Assembly (NCBI GenBank): GCA_942159475.1
Contig: OW804096.1
Coordinates: 37,323,744 to 37,387,743 of the forward strand
Direction of reading: 5' to 3'
Origin: Sthenelais limicola
Lineage: Eukaryota > Annelida > Polychaeta > Phyllodocida > Sigalionidae
Length of the DNA: 64,000 nucleotides
In this document: one piece after another, positions 24,815 through 37,429 of the stretch
Layout of the letters: every line of letters starts with the position of its first letter
Position numbering within the stretch: position 1 is the stretch's first letter
Notes under the pieces: generated by a model
The model's input: only the letters and a program-made list of their open reading frames with translations
Database searches by the model: none
Told to the model about the DNA's origin: nothing
Made by a program: the position numbers and the translations under genes

Positions 24815-25001
24815 ATAACCTAGATTTAAGACAAAAATCAGGTTCAAAATACAGTTCAACATAACCAGACAGATATATTGAATGAATACAATACAGAATA
24901 TACTCAAATATACCAACTATTATTTATCAATTTTAACTCTAATTTAGCAGAATTTGGTAGATGTGTAGAACTGTAGATTGTGCACTTTTTGAAAATCTGA
25001 C
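24815..25001. mobile_element. MITE family 1, left-truncated copy
   Basis: Starts inside the family at TAAGACAAAAATCAGGTTC and ends CTTTTTGAAAATCTGACC. Confidence 0.6.
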
Positions 25002-25291
25002 CAAGATACGCTATAGGTAGTTCGTCTAAGGAGAATCAAAATATGCAGAGTGCTCCTGATTATGTCTGTTAATAACCGTTGCACACAATGTAAACAAGTA
25101 AAATTACCTCCTACCCAATTATACAAGCAATCTTTTTTCGTCCCATCACATAGGATGCAGGTTTTCCTCAAAAACAGGTATCCTATCACCATTGTTCATG
25201 ACACTTGATGCTATCATCTCCGGACGTTAGCCTCCACCATTAACACATGACAATAGACGAGTAAACCGGCTAACAAAATATATCAAACATG

Positions 25292-25560
25292 CATATATGT
25301 GGTCTGTTTCAGGAAAATGAGTTACAAGTCGCAGATTTGATATTTTTAAAAGTGTTTTATTAACAAGATCTCTTTGTTGCAATATTATCATTTTCTAGGT
25401 ATCTAGCGCTGTAGGTCATATGGATAAATGTATCAAATCTCAGAACTATGTAATAAATATATCCGTGTATCAATAAGCTCATCCTATAGAGTATATTTTG
25501 CTACTTTTCTTGTAAATGACCACCCAGAACTATTGCTAACTATCGTATGCATTTTAAACT
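25292..25560. mobile_element. MITE family 2, truncated copy
   Basis: Begins CATATATGTGGTCTGTTTCA GGAAAATGAGTTACAAGTCG and continues with family sequence (GAGTATATTTTGCTACTTTT). The right end is lost. Confidence 0.6.
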
Positions 25561-25654
25561 TTCTTCCTCCCTATGGAAAAACAATTCCTGGTGTCTCAGG
25601 CTTCCTCAGATCGTTCGAAAATCGGCAGCTTAAAATTTAGTATGAAGTCCGTTC

Positions 25655-25822
25655 AATAGGCTGAATAATGATGAATACTAGGTTTCGATATTGCTTTGAT
25701 TCAAACAATTGATGCCTTCGGTTATGTCGAACTGTATTTTGAACCTCATTTCTGTCTTAAATTTAGTTTATTTGAGAGGATTCGTGAAGGCGAATTGTAT
25801 ATGTTTCTGACGACCTGACCCA
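25655..25822. mobile_element. MITE family 1, left-truncated copy
   Basis: Contains GAACTGTATTTTGAACCTCA and ends GACGACCTGACCC. Same orientation as the fragment near 9.95 kb. Confidence 0.6.
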
Positions 25823-25829
25823 TTATATC

Positions 25830-28430
25830 CTAAACATATAGTTGAACATGGCATCGTTTTCTTTCACAAGCAAATTCAAGTCAATAGTCAAATTTATTCA
25901 TTATCTGGGAATTAGAATAGAAAATAGAATCTCTGTCTTCTGTCTTATAATCATATATAATTCAAGCTAGAGCTTTACTACCAGGTGTATATATAAATGA
26001 AAGTGAAAGCACCGAAATACAGAAGAAGACATACCGCTCAGCTATCCTTTAAATCGGGACAAACAACGACAAACAAATGAGAGTCATTCAGCTCATCGTC
26101 ACCATTTACCTATTCACCCCAGCAACCAAATACAAACACAAAGATCAATTAGAACTAAGCCACGATGAAGTCATTCCTGTTTTTTTACTTCATTGTATTA
26201 ATACAACAGTGCATTTAGCATGATTATCAGGCCACAATTAAAATAATTCATCAAAATAAAAATGATTTTTTATTAATCTACCAGAATAAACTATTTGTAA
26301 CATATGTAGTTGTTGTTGTGCTGTTCTGTGGGTGGAGAGGGGTGGCGAGGTCCTCCTTATACATAGTTAACTACTGTTTTTGTTAGAACCTGAAGTGATA
26401 CATGTTTATAAGCATCAAAGTATAAGAGCGTACACCTACCTGCCAAATGTTGCATTAGGCCTCACATTCCATCACAGGGTCCGAATTTGTGCCTTGTTCC
26501 TATTAGCGTTGATTTGAAGAACTCATCCGCGCAATGCATTTTTCATTCAATGATAGTTCTTAATGGGTTATGAAATCAATGAAACTCTGAGTTCTGTGGG
26601 GCATAATTAATTAAATGAAATTCCTTAATAAAACGCATTGTTCAAAAAGCAAAGGAAGAGGTAAACTATAGATTAATATCAGATATGGGGCATTCACGAT
26701 TATGAAGATGCGGGTATGTGTGTCGGGGTGGGGCTGGGGTGGAGGGGCTGTCCAACCAGTGTCAATGCCCGTAGAGCGGGGACACTACAATAAGGGATTA
26801 CTTCTATTAGTCTTAGGGAGTTACTCTTATCTTCAGGAGCTCGTCAGGTATATATATGAATATGGATATATTCATATAGAGTGATATCTCCAATGGGAAC
26901 TAGGCTTGGCTTGTAACTTCAGTAGAGAAGGAATAAGGCTTGGAGTACTGGATGGCTTGTTTATTAATCCACAATTCACATGTTAATATTTCAATATACA
27001 GAAAACATTAGAACATGGCTTTCTCAGGGCTCCAGGGCTTCCAGTCAGTTGACACCAGCTTGTATTGATAATTAAGAAGGTGGATATTTTAGTATCATTG
27101 AAGAATTCAGAATCATTCTCCGATGAATATTTAGGGTCTATTCATTGAGCGAGAAATGAATCAACGCAACAAACAGAGATGTGTGTTTCAAGGCGAGTAC
27201 CGAACCAAGTTGAATCAGCCTGGCTATATCTGAATGAGACTTCCAAAAATAAATTCCCAACTTTGCAAAGTTTAAGCCAGAATCTTACATCATCATCGAT
27301 TCAATACTGTGCAAGGGACAAGACAATCCTAGTCCTCGAATGTATTGCCTTATAGCTTGATAACCACCAGTAAACTCTCAGGGATAAGAGAGGGATCATT
27401 GGATGGATGCAATACTTATAATGTTTAATCTTTTACAAGCGCTTCAACACAAATAATGAGCCCCTTGTCCCTGGTGTTATAATGTGATGTAGCTCGGCAT
27501 AGTCCGCAATATAGGACTAGTGCAAGACTAATGTAAATGTCTAAATGGTCCGCTATGGTAAGTGTCTCTGCTAGCCTCCCTTGAGCTAGGTTGAACTCTA
27601 GGCAGAATAAAGCAGTTTACTCCAGACCAGCAACACATACATATCGTTGACTTATTCGCCCATCGTTTATATCTTTAATTCAGTATACTAGTATACACAA
27701 TTATAGTATATCAATGGTTGTGCTTGTCATGGCTTCAGACGACTTTGTTAAACTGATACGTGTGATGAACTGAAGTGGGATGCATCAGAATGCACCAGAA
27801 TGCACCAGAAAATGTACAATTGGCATTTCACCCATTTATCACAACCGATTGACTGCAGCCAACGGGATGAGCAAATACCAGTTTCGTCACTAGATTGTAT
27901 TGCTTTCTTTCCCTATGCCCTAAAGCAAATTTCAGAGCAGGTTCATCGCTGAACTTTGAGAAGAAAGGGTGGTACAATTGGGAGGGCAGGGTATATATTT
28001 CGATCGCAAAACAATCGTCTAAACTCCTCGCTCATGCCTGTTAAGCAATCTTTAACCAGCTCATACTGCGGGGTAATTTATTATCCGAGAATTGCAGCAA
28101 GTTTATGAAATACAATAAAATGGGACAGTTAAATATACTATATGTCCGCAGCGAGTGAAGAAGACAAACTCAATGGGAGAAATGCACTGTTTTAGACTGG
28201 GGAAATACATTTAAATTAATGTATTGGTTTCTATGCGTTGTCTTATGTTGTGCAGACTAAGTAATGTTTCCTCTTAATGCCATTGAAACAGAGACATAAT
28301 TATAATATCATCATTAAATGACAAGAAACGCTGCGTGACAATCACCCTGAAGCAAGGAGAGTGGTGGAAGCACCTCTTCTGAGATTTATAACTTGGCCTG
28401 ACTGAGGAGGGTGCTGAGAGAAACGATCTG
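25830..28430. other. Intergenic DNA, nothing coding recognised
   Basis: AT-rich, with a G-rich patch near 26715-26750. Read on both strands I see no exon with splice sites and family resemblance. It may hold introns or 3' sequence of the sushi-domain gene at 30.2-35.1 kb, whose end was not found. Confidence 0.4.
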
Positions 28431-28454
28431 ACATGAGATCATACAGTCACAATA

Positions 28455-28618
28455 TAAGAGCTCCTGATGCCTAAAGTCGACAAACTGACATAGCCATTTC
28501 TTAAGATCGACACATGATATAGACCCTTTCTTAGAGTGACAAATTGACATTGGATTCTGGGGACAAGGGACAAATGCTCATCCTTAGCGGGACAAATCGA
28601 CCCCGTCAGGAGCCCTAA
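28455..28618. mobile_element. Small MITE with GAGCTCCTGA ends
   Basis: AGAGCTCCTGATGCC ... GTCGACAAA at the left is mirrored by TTTGTC-type sequence and CGACCCCGTCAGGAGCCC at the right. About 160 bp, non-coding. Confidence 0.55.
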
Positions 28619-29089
28619 TAGAGTATTGCATTGGCAGATCAACTTGGCCAGTATAGAATTAATCACCGACAATTGCTTCTATTCAGAATTATAGGCAAGT
28701 AGTGCACCAGCAGGTACAGAATTGAGGCTATTAATCCTTTTAGTCTCTGCCTAAAATGAGTATGGCCAGTATTATCAAGAACTGGGCCCGATTCCGATTG
28801 GAAAGGGAGATCTTCGATTTGTTTAGACAGTTTTGGAAAGAATTTCAGTTTCTCTTAACTGTAAACAATGAGGGAAATGGTTCCTCCTAGGACAGTTATA
28901 GTTCTCTCAGGGTATTGTAGCTCTATAGTGTCTGAATTAAGCGGGCAATTATAGCCCAAATCCTCCCAAACGTGGACACAGTCTCTGAATGCATGGAGAC
29001 TGATCTAGACCACATTATGTTAGACACAACTGGGCAGGTAAGCATGGTACCCTCAGCCCAGCTTTTTCTCAAACCTTCTGTTTGCTCAT

Positions 29090-29380
29090 CTTTAGACGCG
29101 ATTTGATCAGATTCTGTGAGGTATTTTCCTGCCTATAGACCACCTTGGTATCGACGGAAGTCCCTGAAGTGTGGACTATAGAACGGCAGTGTTAAAACTC
29201 CATAGAGGGTGGCGCCACCTTTAGTACCTGGCGGAGTCAAGTGGGTAAACTTCCGGTTCAATGTAGGCGCACTTAATACCTGTTTGCAAGGCAAATTTGA
29301 TTAAAATAAATAATTGTACAGGTTGGTAAACCTTCAATTTTGTTATTAATAAGTTGATCTGATCAAATCGCGTCTAAAAG
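29090..29380. mobile_element. MITE with TTTAGACGCGATTTGATCAG ends
   Basis: TTTAGACGCGATTTGATCAG near 29091 is mirrored by CTGATCAAATCGCGTCTAAA near 29359-29378, an exact 20-bp terminal inverted repeat around about 250 bp. Strong sign of a recently mobile non-autonomous DNA element. Confidence 0.75.
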
Positions 29381-29808
29381 CACTATTGCCCTCGGTTCCA
29401 CCAAACCTCCGGGTAATAATGCTATATTGGAAGTTGAATTCATTCACAGCCACTGTTTCCTATCATTCACAGCCACTGTTTCCTATCCCCATTTATTGAA
29501 TTGATTGTGTGCACGTTCCAACCATTTTTCCACACACTTCATGCCAATCAGTTGAGTTGTTGGGGTATTTTTAGTCCATTATTTGCATTGAAGAGGATTT
29601 AATTTGTATCTAGGTAAAGATTATCGCGTGTGTATATTGATGCTTCCCACTGGTTGATTGTGGTTGATGTGATAGGTAGGAAATAAACCCTTTATCTATG
29701 GTTGCGATATTTATTTCACTAGTTTTGGGGCTAAATTTCCAGATATTTTGGACCAGCTTTCCGATAATGCCCTTCATCAGGATTTAATTTACTAACCTAC
29801 ATATGTGA

Positions 29809-30216
29809 TCCGTTTTTGGAAAATGAGTCATAAGTCGTAAAATATGGATTTTGATATATCACCATATTTGAAAAGAGGAGAACAAGCTGATTCCAACGAT
29901 GGTAAGCAGTAGGACACCTAATAAATATTTCCATATTTTAAGTTTGATATTTTCATTTTTGAAAAGAAAAGTTGCAATGTTTCTGGGTGGGTAATTACCA
30001 GTAAAGTAACTAAATATACTCCATACGAAGGCCTTCAAAACGCAGGGACATATTTAATACAAAGTCCCGACATTTGTTACATGGATTCATATGACAATAA
30101 TTTTTAAACTCTATAAAAGTCAGAACATTTCAATAAAGAAACCTTGTGAAAAAGACACCTTTGAAAATATCAATTTTGCAACTTATGACTAATTTTCCTG
30201 AAACACATCACATATA
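29809..30216. mobile_element. MITE family 2, well-preserved copy
   Basis: Left end CATATGTGATCCGTTTTTGG AAAATGAGTCATAAGTCG and right end CGACTTATGACT-type complement closing TTTCCTGAAACACATCACAT. About 410 bp. Lies immediately downstream of the CCP exon, in an intron. Confidence 0.7.
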
Positions 30217-30244
30217 CCCACCTGTAGCTAATTATTATACTTAC

Positions 30245-33200
30245 AACATACAATCGGTGAGCCACTCCATCCATTTTCAGCTTGACACTCTCTCCATGCA
30301 TTACCTGACAGATGTGTTGAACTGTTTACACATGACCATGTAACTGACTCATCGAGACTGTAGTCAGTCCCAGTTTTTACAGAGTTTGCTGGTGTGCCTG
30401 GATCTCCACAATGAGCTGCAATATGTTGTAACAAAAAACGTTAAATAATAATGTTGCATAATTAGGAGAGTATAAGTGCGGTGGGTATAAGGGCGGTGGG
30501 TATGAGGGAGAAGGGTGTGGGCGAGGGGAGTATAAGGGCGGAGGGTCTGAGGGAGGAGAGTATAAGGGAAGAGGGTATGAGGGAGGAGGGTATGAGGGGG
30601 AAGGCTGTGAGGGAGGAGAGTATAAGGGCAGAGGGTGTGAGGGAGAAGGGTGTGAGGGAGGGGAGTATAAGGGCGGAGGGTGTGAGGGAGGAGAGTATGA
30701 GAATCGGCTTAGTGGACTAGGCCTTTAAGTTTGACTTAATAACAATGAAGACGAGGTACTGTTTTATCTTCAGGATGAGTTGGAGAACATTGCATGCTGC
30801 TTTCTGCCAAAAATACTTCCAAAGAATAAGAGTGGGAAACAACTTATCATAATGATGTATTACACAGAAACAAAAGAATATCTCTGTTCAAGAATCTAGT
30901 TTCAAACAACCCCAATGAATCTTCCTAAATACATTCTTAAGTCGTTTAATCGTACTTATTATAGTAATATGCATTGACATTTACATAATAGCTCATAATG
31001 TATTGTAGAGTGAGATACATTAGGGAGGTTCAGCAAGTCTAGTTAACCTCTACGTAAACGTAAACGTATCTATATCTCTGATATACTAACATTTAGATTC
31101 AGCAAAACATGGCGGGAAAAACGTAAGGTAACATATCAAGTGAAATATTTCATTTGACAATTTATTTTCATACATGAAAATGTGTTGTAATTCACAAAAA
31201 AGATACAAATACGGTTACATAATTGAGAAAGGATTGCTTGTGGAACCTCACTAATGTGTCCTTATCCCACTTTAGACTTTGAATTGACAGCGAGGTGACA
31301 CTGCCAAGTTGGACTCGTAATAAGTAAGTATCATAATCATCTTTATGTTAAGATAGAAGATTCGGTAGAGAATAGCAATATTTAGCACATTATATTTCAT
31401 ATGTTTATAAGAACACATATGATCTTTTGTTTTTTGTTATTATTTGGTTTTCTATTAATATTGATTTGAAATTTGGTGGTGTTAACATTGACAAAGTGTA
31501 TTATGTGTACACATGAGTACAATAATGATGGGTGGATTGAAGGAAGAACGATTCATGATTCAATTGTGTCCAAAGTCTCCTTTATTCCACACAAAAACAT
31601 GTTCCGAAATGACAGAATATTTTTTGTCAGAGGCTCCTTTTTTCATCGTTTTAAAGAGATAATATAAAGATAGCAAAATAAGTAAATATACAGAGCAACG
31701 GAAAGCTCATGTTTGGCAGTGCTTTTACAGCTTTAAGGGTGGTCTCCACTGGCTGCGGTAAGCTCTGCGGTAAGCCTTGCAATGGTGCTGTGATGGTGAG
31801 AAGTGGCGAGGTCGTGCCTACATGGACAGTGATTCATTTTGGCAGGACTTCGTCATTCATCTCCACCTACAGAACCAGCACAAACCATCGCAAGGCTTAC
31901 CGCAGAGCTTACCGCAGAGCTTATCGCAGCCAGTGGAGATCAACCTTAAGTTAGTTAATACTTTGAAAATGCAGTGATTGTTAAAGAGGCAGTCTGTATC
32001 AGAGCCATTGGTAGAGTTCATCGCCAATGACCTTCCCTTGGGCATTGATTTGAAATTTGCACTTACTGTATTTACTGCGGAAAGTAATCTGGATTCCATA
32101 TATGTTCCAGCCACTCATAGTATCTGTCGTTCTTGATGAACCACATCCACCAAAGCTGATCTGGCCATAAAGTTTATAATGGTCTGGGACGGCTAGGCTG
32201 GTGTACTTGATTTCATCTTCAATACAATCCAGAAGGCCTGAGGCACTATCACTTAAAGAAACCCCGGACCCAGGACCTGAATAGATTGCAATGTAATTAT
32301 TAGGGTTACCACCACAGCGTGTATATTGACACTTATTTCCTAGGATCTTGAAGCCAGGTTTGTTCATCGTACTGGCTAAAGCAGGTTTAAAGAAGCCGAT
32401 GTAGATATAATATGGAGATCTTGCTGGAAAAGGTGCCACAAAGTCTGTCCATCTGTTTCTCATCACTGTTGGAGTCTGACTATTAGTCTCATCCGGAGAT
32501 ATAAGTGTGAAAGTGCCATATTTGAGATACTTCTGAGAATAGTATTGTTTGAAAAATAATAAAAGGATGCTTGTGTGATCACTTGTTCGCAGGTCATCTA
32601 AGTCAATGTCCAATGCTACATCATCAGTGAAAGTACTTTTGGAGAGGAAGAGGAAGCCATAATCTTGCTTGAAGTCACAGTATGCAGTGAAGGGCTTTCC
32701 AGTCCGCGTGTACAATGTCTTCTCGCCATTCCCTGCATCGCCATTTTCAAATGCTTCTGCACAGTTTTCTGAAGACAAATTATTTGTATGTGTTGACTAT
32801 TTTATTTTTGTCATAACTTTCAGAACTAAGCTTTTTCTGAAGCAAGGTGATTTGACAATAACAATACATTGACAATGTCAATGAGGTATTTTCATTTTCA
32901 TTTCTGTCACAACATTGATGAATTTCTTTTTGTAAAATGTTGCGCGAGTATAGACAGCTAAACCATGCATCCGTTGCAGTCCTTGAATAAAGGGTAGAAC
33001 AACTTTCTTATGGAAAAGTTGAGCAAATTTATACCTATCCACTATTTACGTAGTAACATGTCTGTGTGGACCACATTGTTACATCATGAAACTGTATGAG
33101 AGAAAACTATTAGAGAGAGGGACTCTACACCAACTAATAAAAGTACATTAAGTCTGAAGCAGGTTATAGAGAGAAGAAACCATTTTGATTGTTTTTAAAG

Positions 33201-35142
33201 AATTTGCAAGAATTACAATTGCTAGGATTACAATGCCTAACCATTGGCTAAAAGTAATTTAGGATTAGTTATGACTGATGTATTCTACATGGATTGTGTT
33301 TGTTTTATGTGTTTCAAATGTTTCTATTCGCTCATACATATTAAAACGTATGAGTCACTATTCTCAATGAGGATGGATAATAAATTTTAAAATAAATCTT
33401 CAAAAATCATATAAATGAATACTAGTTCACAATATAGATATTTATACAACTGGTCCTTTAACGATAGTCCTTATATGATAGACAAAATAAGGGAAGACAT
33501 TGAGTCTTACTGACAGTCAGTGTGCAAAATAGGTGAAATATAATTATAACATAAAATAGAAGAAAGAAAAGTAGACAAACAAACCCATCACCATAAACGT
33601 GTCTATCGCCAGTGTTGGTAAGATGAATGTATTATAGATTTTTACAATTAAGTTTGGTATACAACTAGAAACTATTTAAGGAATAATTTTCGAGGTTTTT
33701 TCTGGTCGCGGTCTCTATAGCGTCAGGGAGTTCGAGGGCGAAGCCCGAGAATTCCCTGACGCTATAGAGACCGCGACCAGAAAAATCCGAGAAAATTATT
33801 GCTTTTAGAAGAGAATTGATGAGATTCCCTTAATGTTAGAGCAAAAAAGATAGACAAACCTTCTTTATTCCGTCCAAAAACATCCAAAAACATCCGAAAA
33901 CATCCAAAATATCATGCAAATCGTCAGCCTGTCTATGAGACCGGAAGTGCACTGCTTTAATCGGAACCTATATAATACCGCGACGGCTGACCGAATGAAG
34001 CTTCAGCCACAACAGCCAATCAGAGGAGCGTATTTGCTAATGTTTATGTACAGCGAGCCGGCCTGTTTTTGCAAGGTTCCGCTGCTTGCTATCCAAAGCA
34101 TCGGACACCGCGTTAGTCGAAATCTAAATGATACCGCGACGGCTGGCCAAGTGAAGTGGGCGGGGCTTAGCGGAGAAACAGCCAATCAGAAGTGCGTATT
34201 CGCTAATGTTTATGTTCAGCGAGCCGGCCTGTTTTCGCAAGGTTCCGCTGCTTGCTATCCAAAGCATCGGACACTTCCGGTTCTCGAATGCCGTGTTGCG
34301 TGTGTCTAGGGACTTAAAAAAGAAATAAATAAAAGATTTGAATCGGTAGAAATGATTTAAATAGTGTTTGAGCCCGATAGCGAAGATTTAGTCGACGGGA
34401 ATCGAGTAATAAATGAATGGCCAGTTCAGAAGCTATACGTGCTTACGTTTCGTAGACCGGAAGAGATGTGGAGATCCTTCGGCATACCCACTCATGTGCA
34501 CGTTCACTTGGCGTTGCATTGTGTACGGTAGTCTATATAGCGCACGGAGGATTTCATTCGAAAGTGACCCGCAACTAGCAACTAGGCTTCTAAATTAGTT
34601 TCAACCACATACGCTAGATGTCAGCACAAACTTAGGGAGAAGTTGATCTATGGAGTTGATCTATGGAGACGAAAGAATTGATCTATGGAGACGGAAGTAT
34701 TGATCTATGGAGACGGAAGTATTGATCTATGGGGAAGTCTTGATCTATGGAGACGGAAGTCTTGATCTATGGAGACGGAAGTCTTGATCTATGGAGACGG
34801 AAGTCTTGATACTGATCTATAGGGACTGTTACTGCTCTATAGGGAGTCTTGAGACTGAACTATAGGCTTGATACTGATCTATAGGGACGGTTTTATGGGG
34901 ACGGAAGTGGTTTAGAGGGAATCTATAAAGAAAAAAAACCTCCCAGAATCTCATCAGATCGATTCTAAGGGTTAATAGTAGTGCCTGGATTGGATTGGTC
35001 CCCACAGCATGTATCCGATGCAAATTACATTGTTTATATTGTTGATAATAAAAGCAATCTTCTTACTTGGTTGCACAGCGTCAATTGGTTCCGTGAAAAA
35101 AGACAAACAAATTAAGATCACTGCTTCCTTGAAGATGTTCAT
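30245..35142 (-). CDS. Secreted sushi (CCP)-domain protein gene, partial at 3' end
   Basis: Three coding exons join at phase 1. Exon 1 (35067-35142) encodes MNIFKEAVILICLSFFTEPI then DAVQP, a signal peptide. Exon 2 (32067-32768, 702 bp) encodes about 234 residues: a start C-x-EAF...PFTAYCDF resembles the first Cys pair of fibrinogen- or GON-like domains, followed by further paired Cys (KCQYTRC, LDC, GGC) in an extracellular domain I cannot name. Exon 3 (30245-30415) encodes a complete sushi/CCP module with four Cys (HCGDPG, TWSC, RECQ, IVC) and the conserved Trp before the last Cys. Exon 3 is a symmetric 1-1 module that can be shuffled. It ends at GTAAGT, so the gene continues below 30245 and later exons were not found. 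Likely an extracellular binding or immune-type protein (inference). Confidence 0.65.
30470..30715. repeat. G-rich minisatellite
   Basis: Units of 15-30 bp built from GAGGGAGGAGAGTATAAGGG and GCGGAGGGTGTGAGG repeat about ten times. It stays open in one frame only because the units are multiples of three. Lies in the intron upstream of the CCP exon. Confidence 0.85.
31733..31949. mobile_element. TTAA-flanked MITE with long inverted ends
   Basis: TTAA at 31733-31736 and 31946-31949 flanks about 209 bp. The ends GGGTGGTCTCCACTGGCTGC GGTAAGC and the complementary GCTTATCGCAGCCAGTGG form arms of roughly 50 bp that include two GCTTACCGCAGA units. It lies in intron 2 of the sushi gene, 118 bp from exon 2. 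Confidence 0.75.
33682..33800. repeat. Near-perfect 119-bp palindrome
   Basis: The left arm TTCTGGTCGCGGTCTCTATA GCGTCAGGGA is matched base for base by the right arm TCCCTGACGCTATAGAGACC GCGACCAGAA. The outer parts (AATAATTTTCGAGG / CCGAGAAAATTATT) also pair with few mismatches, and the loop is about GGGCGAAGCCC. A foldback element or cruciform-forming site. Lies in intron 1 of the sushi gene. Confidence 0.85.
33958..34273. repeat. Two tandem GC-rich repeats with CCAAT motifs
   Basis: Units 33958-34108 and 34114-34273 share TACCGCGACGGCTG, AACAGCCAATCAGA, GCGAGCCGGCCTGTTT and AAGCATCGGACAC. Each has a CCAAT box in AGCCAATCAGA. The second has a GC box (GGGCGGGGC) that the first lacks. CCGGAAGT and ACTTCCGG (ETS-type motifs) flank the pair. 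It may be a promoter of an unseen transcript or part of a mobile element. No convincing ORF follows. Confidence 0.6.
34641..34905. repeat. Minisatellite, 22-bp unit
   Basis: About ten copies of GATCTATGGAGACGGAAGTC TT, grading into shorter variants (GATCTATAGGGA). It sits just 160 bp downstream of exon 1 of the sushi gene, in intron 1. Confidence 0.85.
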
Positions 35143-35199
35143 GGTCAACTTATTGATGGCAAGCAAATAGAATACAGCCCTGCGTGAGGTTACCACAGC

Positions 35200-37280
35200 T
35201 GTCCTGATAGTTATGTTGAATGTTGTAAATTCATCGTCTGTATCTCATAACAATCCTTCAAGAAAGACATGATGATCACAATGGTGTTGTTGTGTTGGTT
35301 GAGCTTCATCTGAATTGTCAGTCTCACAGCATCATGGTAATGTATAATTTATGGTATAAGGATTACTATTGTAATGCCTATAAATCCCCCTCTGCTCGAC
35401 ATAAAAGCATTAGGGATGGTTCAATGACTTTCTGAACTGGAGGGCAGGGTGAGAGCGAATGTTATCACAAGATATACGTATGGACTGATTCCTTTTTCAA
35501 TTTGTACTTCATATTAAATTGATTTCTTTTAACTGTTGATCAGAGATAAACCAGTTGCATTGCAGCTCTGTGCAACCCCAAATGCAACACACGGATGTCT
35601 CCACAAAGATTTCCAATATTTCCAGTATTTGGCTACTGTACGAGGTACAACCTCAAAAGATCAACATCAGGTAGTTGAAAACTGTCCAATGTACTTAATG
35701 AACATCGGTGACTTTTCCAGTTAATTCGTGATAGTTGACAAATCCTCCAGAAACATGGTTATATTTAGTTGGGGATATTTACTGATAGCTGTAACAGGAG
35801 CTGTATCCTTGGGTTGGTAGGTCTCTGTATTAAAGATATTCAGATATTAAAACAATGCACCATCCACATAGTACACAGGATAGGGGTTGGGGTACCAACC
35901 TGAAACGCCAGACATTGTACCAATGAGCACTACAAATACATAAAAGAAAGTCGTTATTTTAACTCATAGGAATATCACGCTTAAACAGATTATCTTAATT
36001 GTGCTAGCAAAAGAAGGGGTATGTATGCCCCCTCAAATTTGAATCCAGGTATAGTTTGATTTGACCATATTACTGTGGCTTTGTTGCTTTCGCCCATTCA
36101 TACATTCCAACTGTTTATTGACTTATTGTCAATTATTAAAACATGGGAAAGGTTAATTTATAATTCATTTCAATCACTTTTGCTACCCATTCGACTCCAT
36201 TAGGAAACATCTATAAGGGATGAGATGCCAATAGCCATGTCAACAACTATCAAACTTCTCAACCAGTTCATCTGCCCGAAAAGAAAGAAAAATCAGACAA
36301 AGATCATGCACATTTGGGTATGAAACTTTGGCATATATGACAATAGAATAAATAAAAGTAACTGCCATGAAAATGTTCAACCAGCGACAGATAATAAGAC
36401 GGATCAAAATACCTCTATAGTTTCAATATCAGGTTAGGTATTGGTGCTTAATTGTTATCTAACATCATTGTTTGATTAATAATTACCTTCATACAGAGAC
36501 TAATGCCAGATAAACACTCATTAACATTAATATTTATAATTGCAGTCATTGGTCCAGGGCCATCAACAATTCCCCTAATGGCTCTGAGCTTAATTTCAGC
36601 AAAATTATTCATGAGTTTAACGTTGGAAGTGAATGGATCCATCAACATCATTGATCATCAAGATTAGATCGACAAATAAGAGATTATATATAAGAATGGT
36701 AGAAATGCGAAAAAGAATATTGCTAAATTGCTGTGTAATGTGAGTTCGAAGAAGATGACGTATATGATGTATGTTGAAAGTTAGATGTAATGTATTTGAT
36801 AAATTGTTCTCGTTATGTAGAGATTACAAATTCGCAAGGCAACGCAGGAATATATCCAAAAAAATCCAAAAAAATTGAATAGCAGCCAAAGTCTTCCCCC
36901 CATTCTGCTATATAATTGAAGTGTCAAGTTATACCTTTTAAGGGCATTACTACGTAATGATACTGATTGATATTGGCCGGTGGGTAGAATTCCTTATTGC
37001 TATCAGACAAAGGGGTTGGCAGTTCTGTTCTAATAATGAATCAAAAGTGATGGGAACATTGTGATGAACTGATTCATTTATTCATTGTTCATTTTACGAA
37101 TTTTAGTCCATGATCTGTGCATTTTTAAGAGCAATAGGGGAGCATGCACAGAGAGGCCCCCCAAAAAGAATGTATTCCTGATATGCTTCCAGAAATGTTC
37201 ATTTGAATTCAATGTATTACAGCCCAGCATCTCTTCACACTTCTTAATGTAATAGGTAGTATTTCCAATCTTATTTGTTT
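35200..37280. other. Intergenic DNA upstream of the sushi gene, nothing recognised
   Basis: AT-rich, with no exon that shows both splice sites and a known family. It should contain the sushi gene promoter, but no TATA or CpG-rich start is evident. Confidence 0.45.
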
Positions 37281-37294
37281 AGAATTATTCATGA

Positions 37295-37420
37295 AATCAC
37301 CTGCAAATATACAATTCTTTTTCACCAATCTTCTCAAATAACCCACATTTCAAACAATAATGGGGTTCGAAATAAAGTACAATCTAACTGAACAGATTTC
37401 TGACTTCAACCATTGAAGTC
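37295..37420. mobile_element. MITE family 1 fragment
   Basis: TATACAATTCTTTTTCACCA ATCTTCTCAAATAACCCACA matches the family left half. The right half is missing. Confidence 0.5.
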
Positions 37421-37429
37421 ATTGCAGGA

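Noticed and set aside
30481..30720. Open frame reading MGIRAVGMREKG... on the plus strand
   Set aside because: It is translation of a G-rich minisatellite whose unit length is a multiple of three. No domain, splice context or codon bias.
33914..34309. 131-residue plus-strand open frame
   Set aside because: Its two halves repeat because it crosses the tandem GC-rich repeats. Better explained as repeat DNA than as protein.
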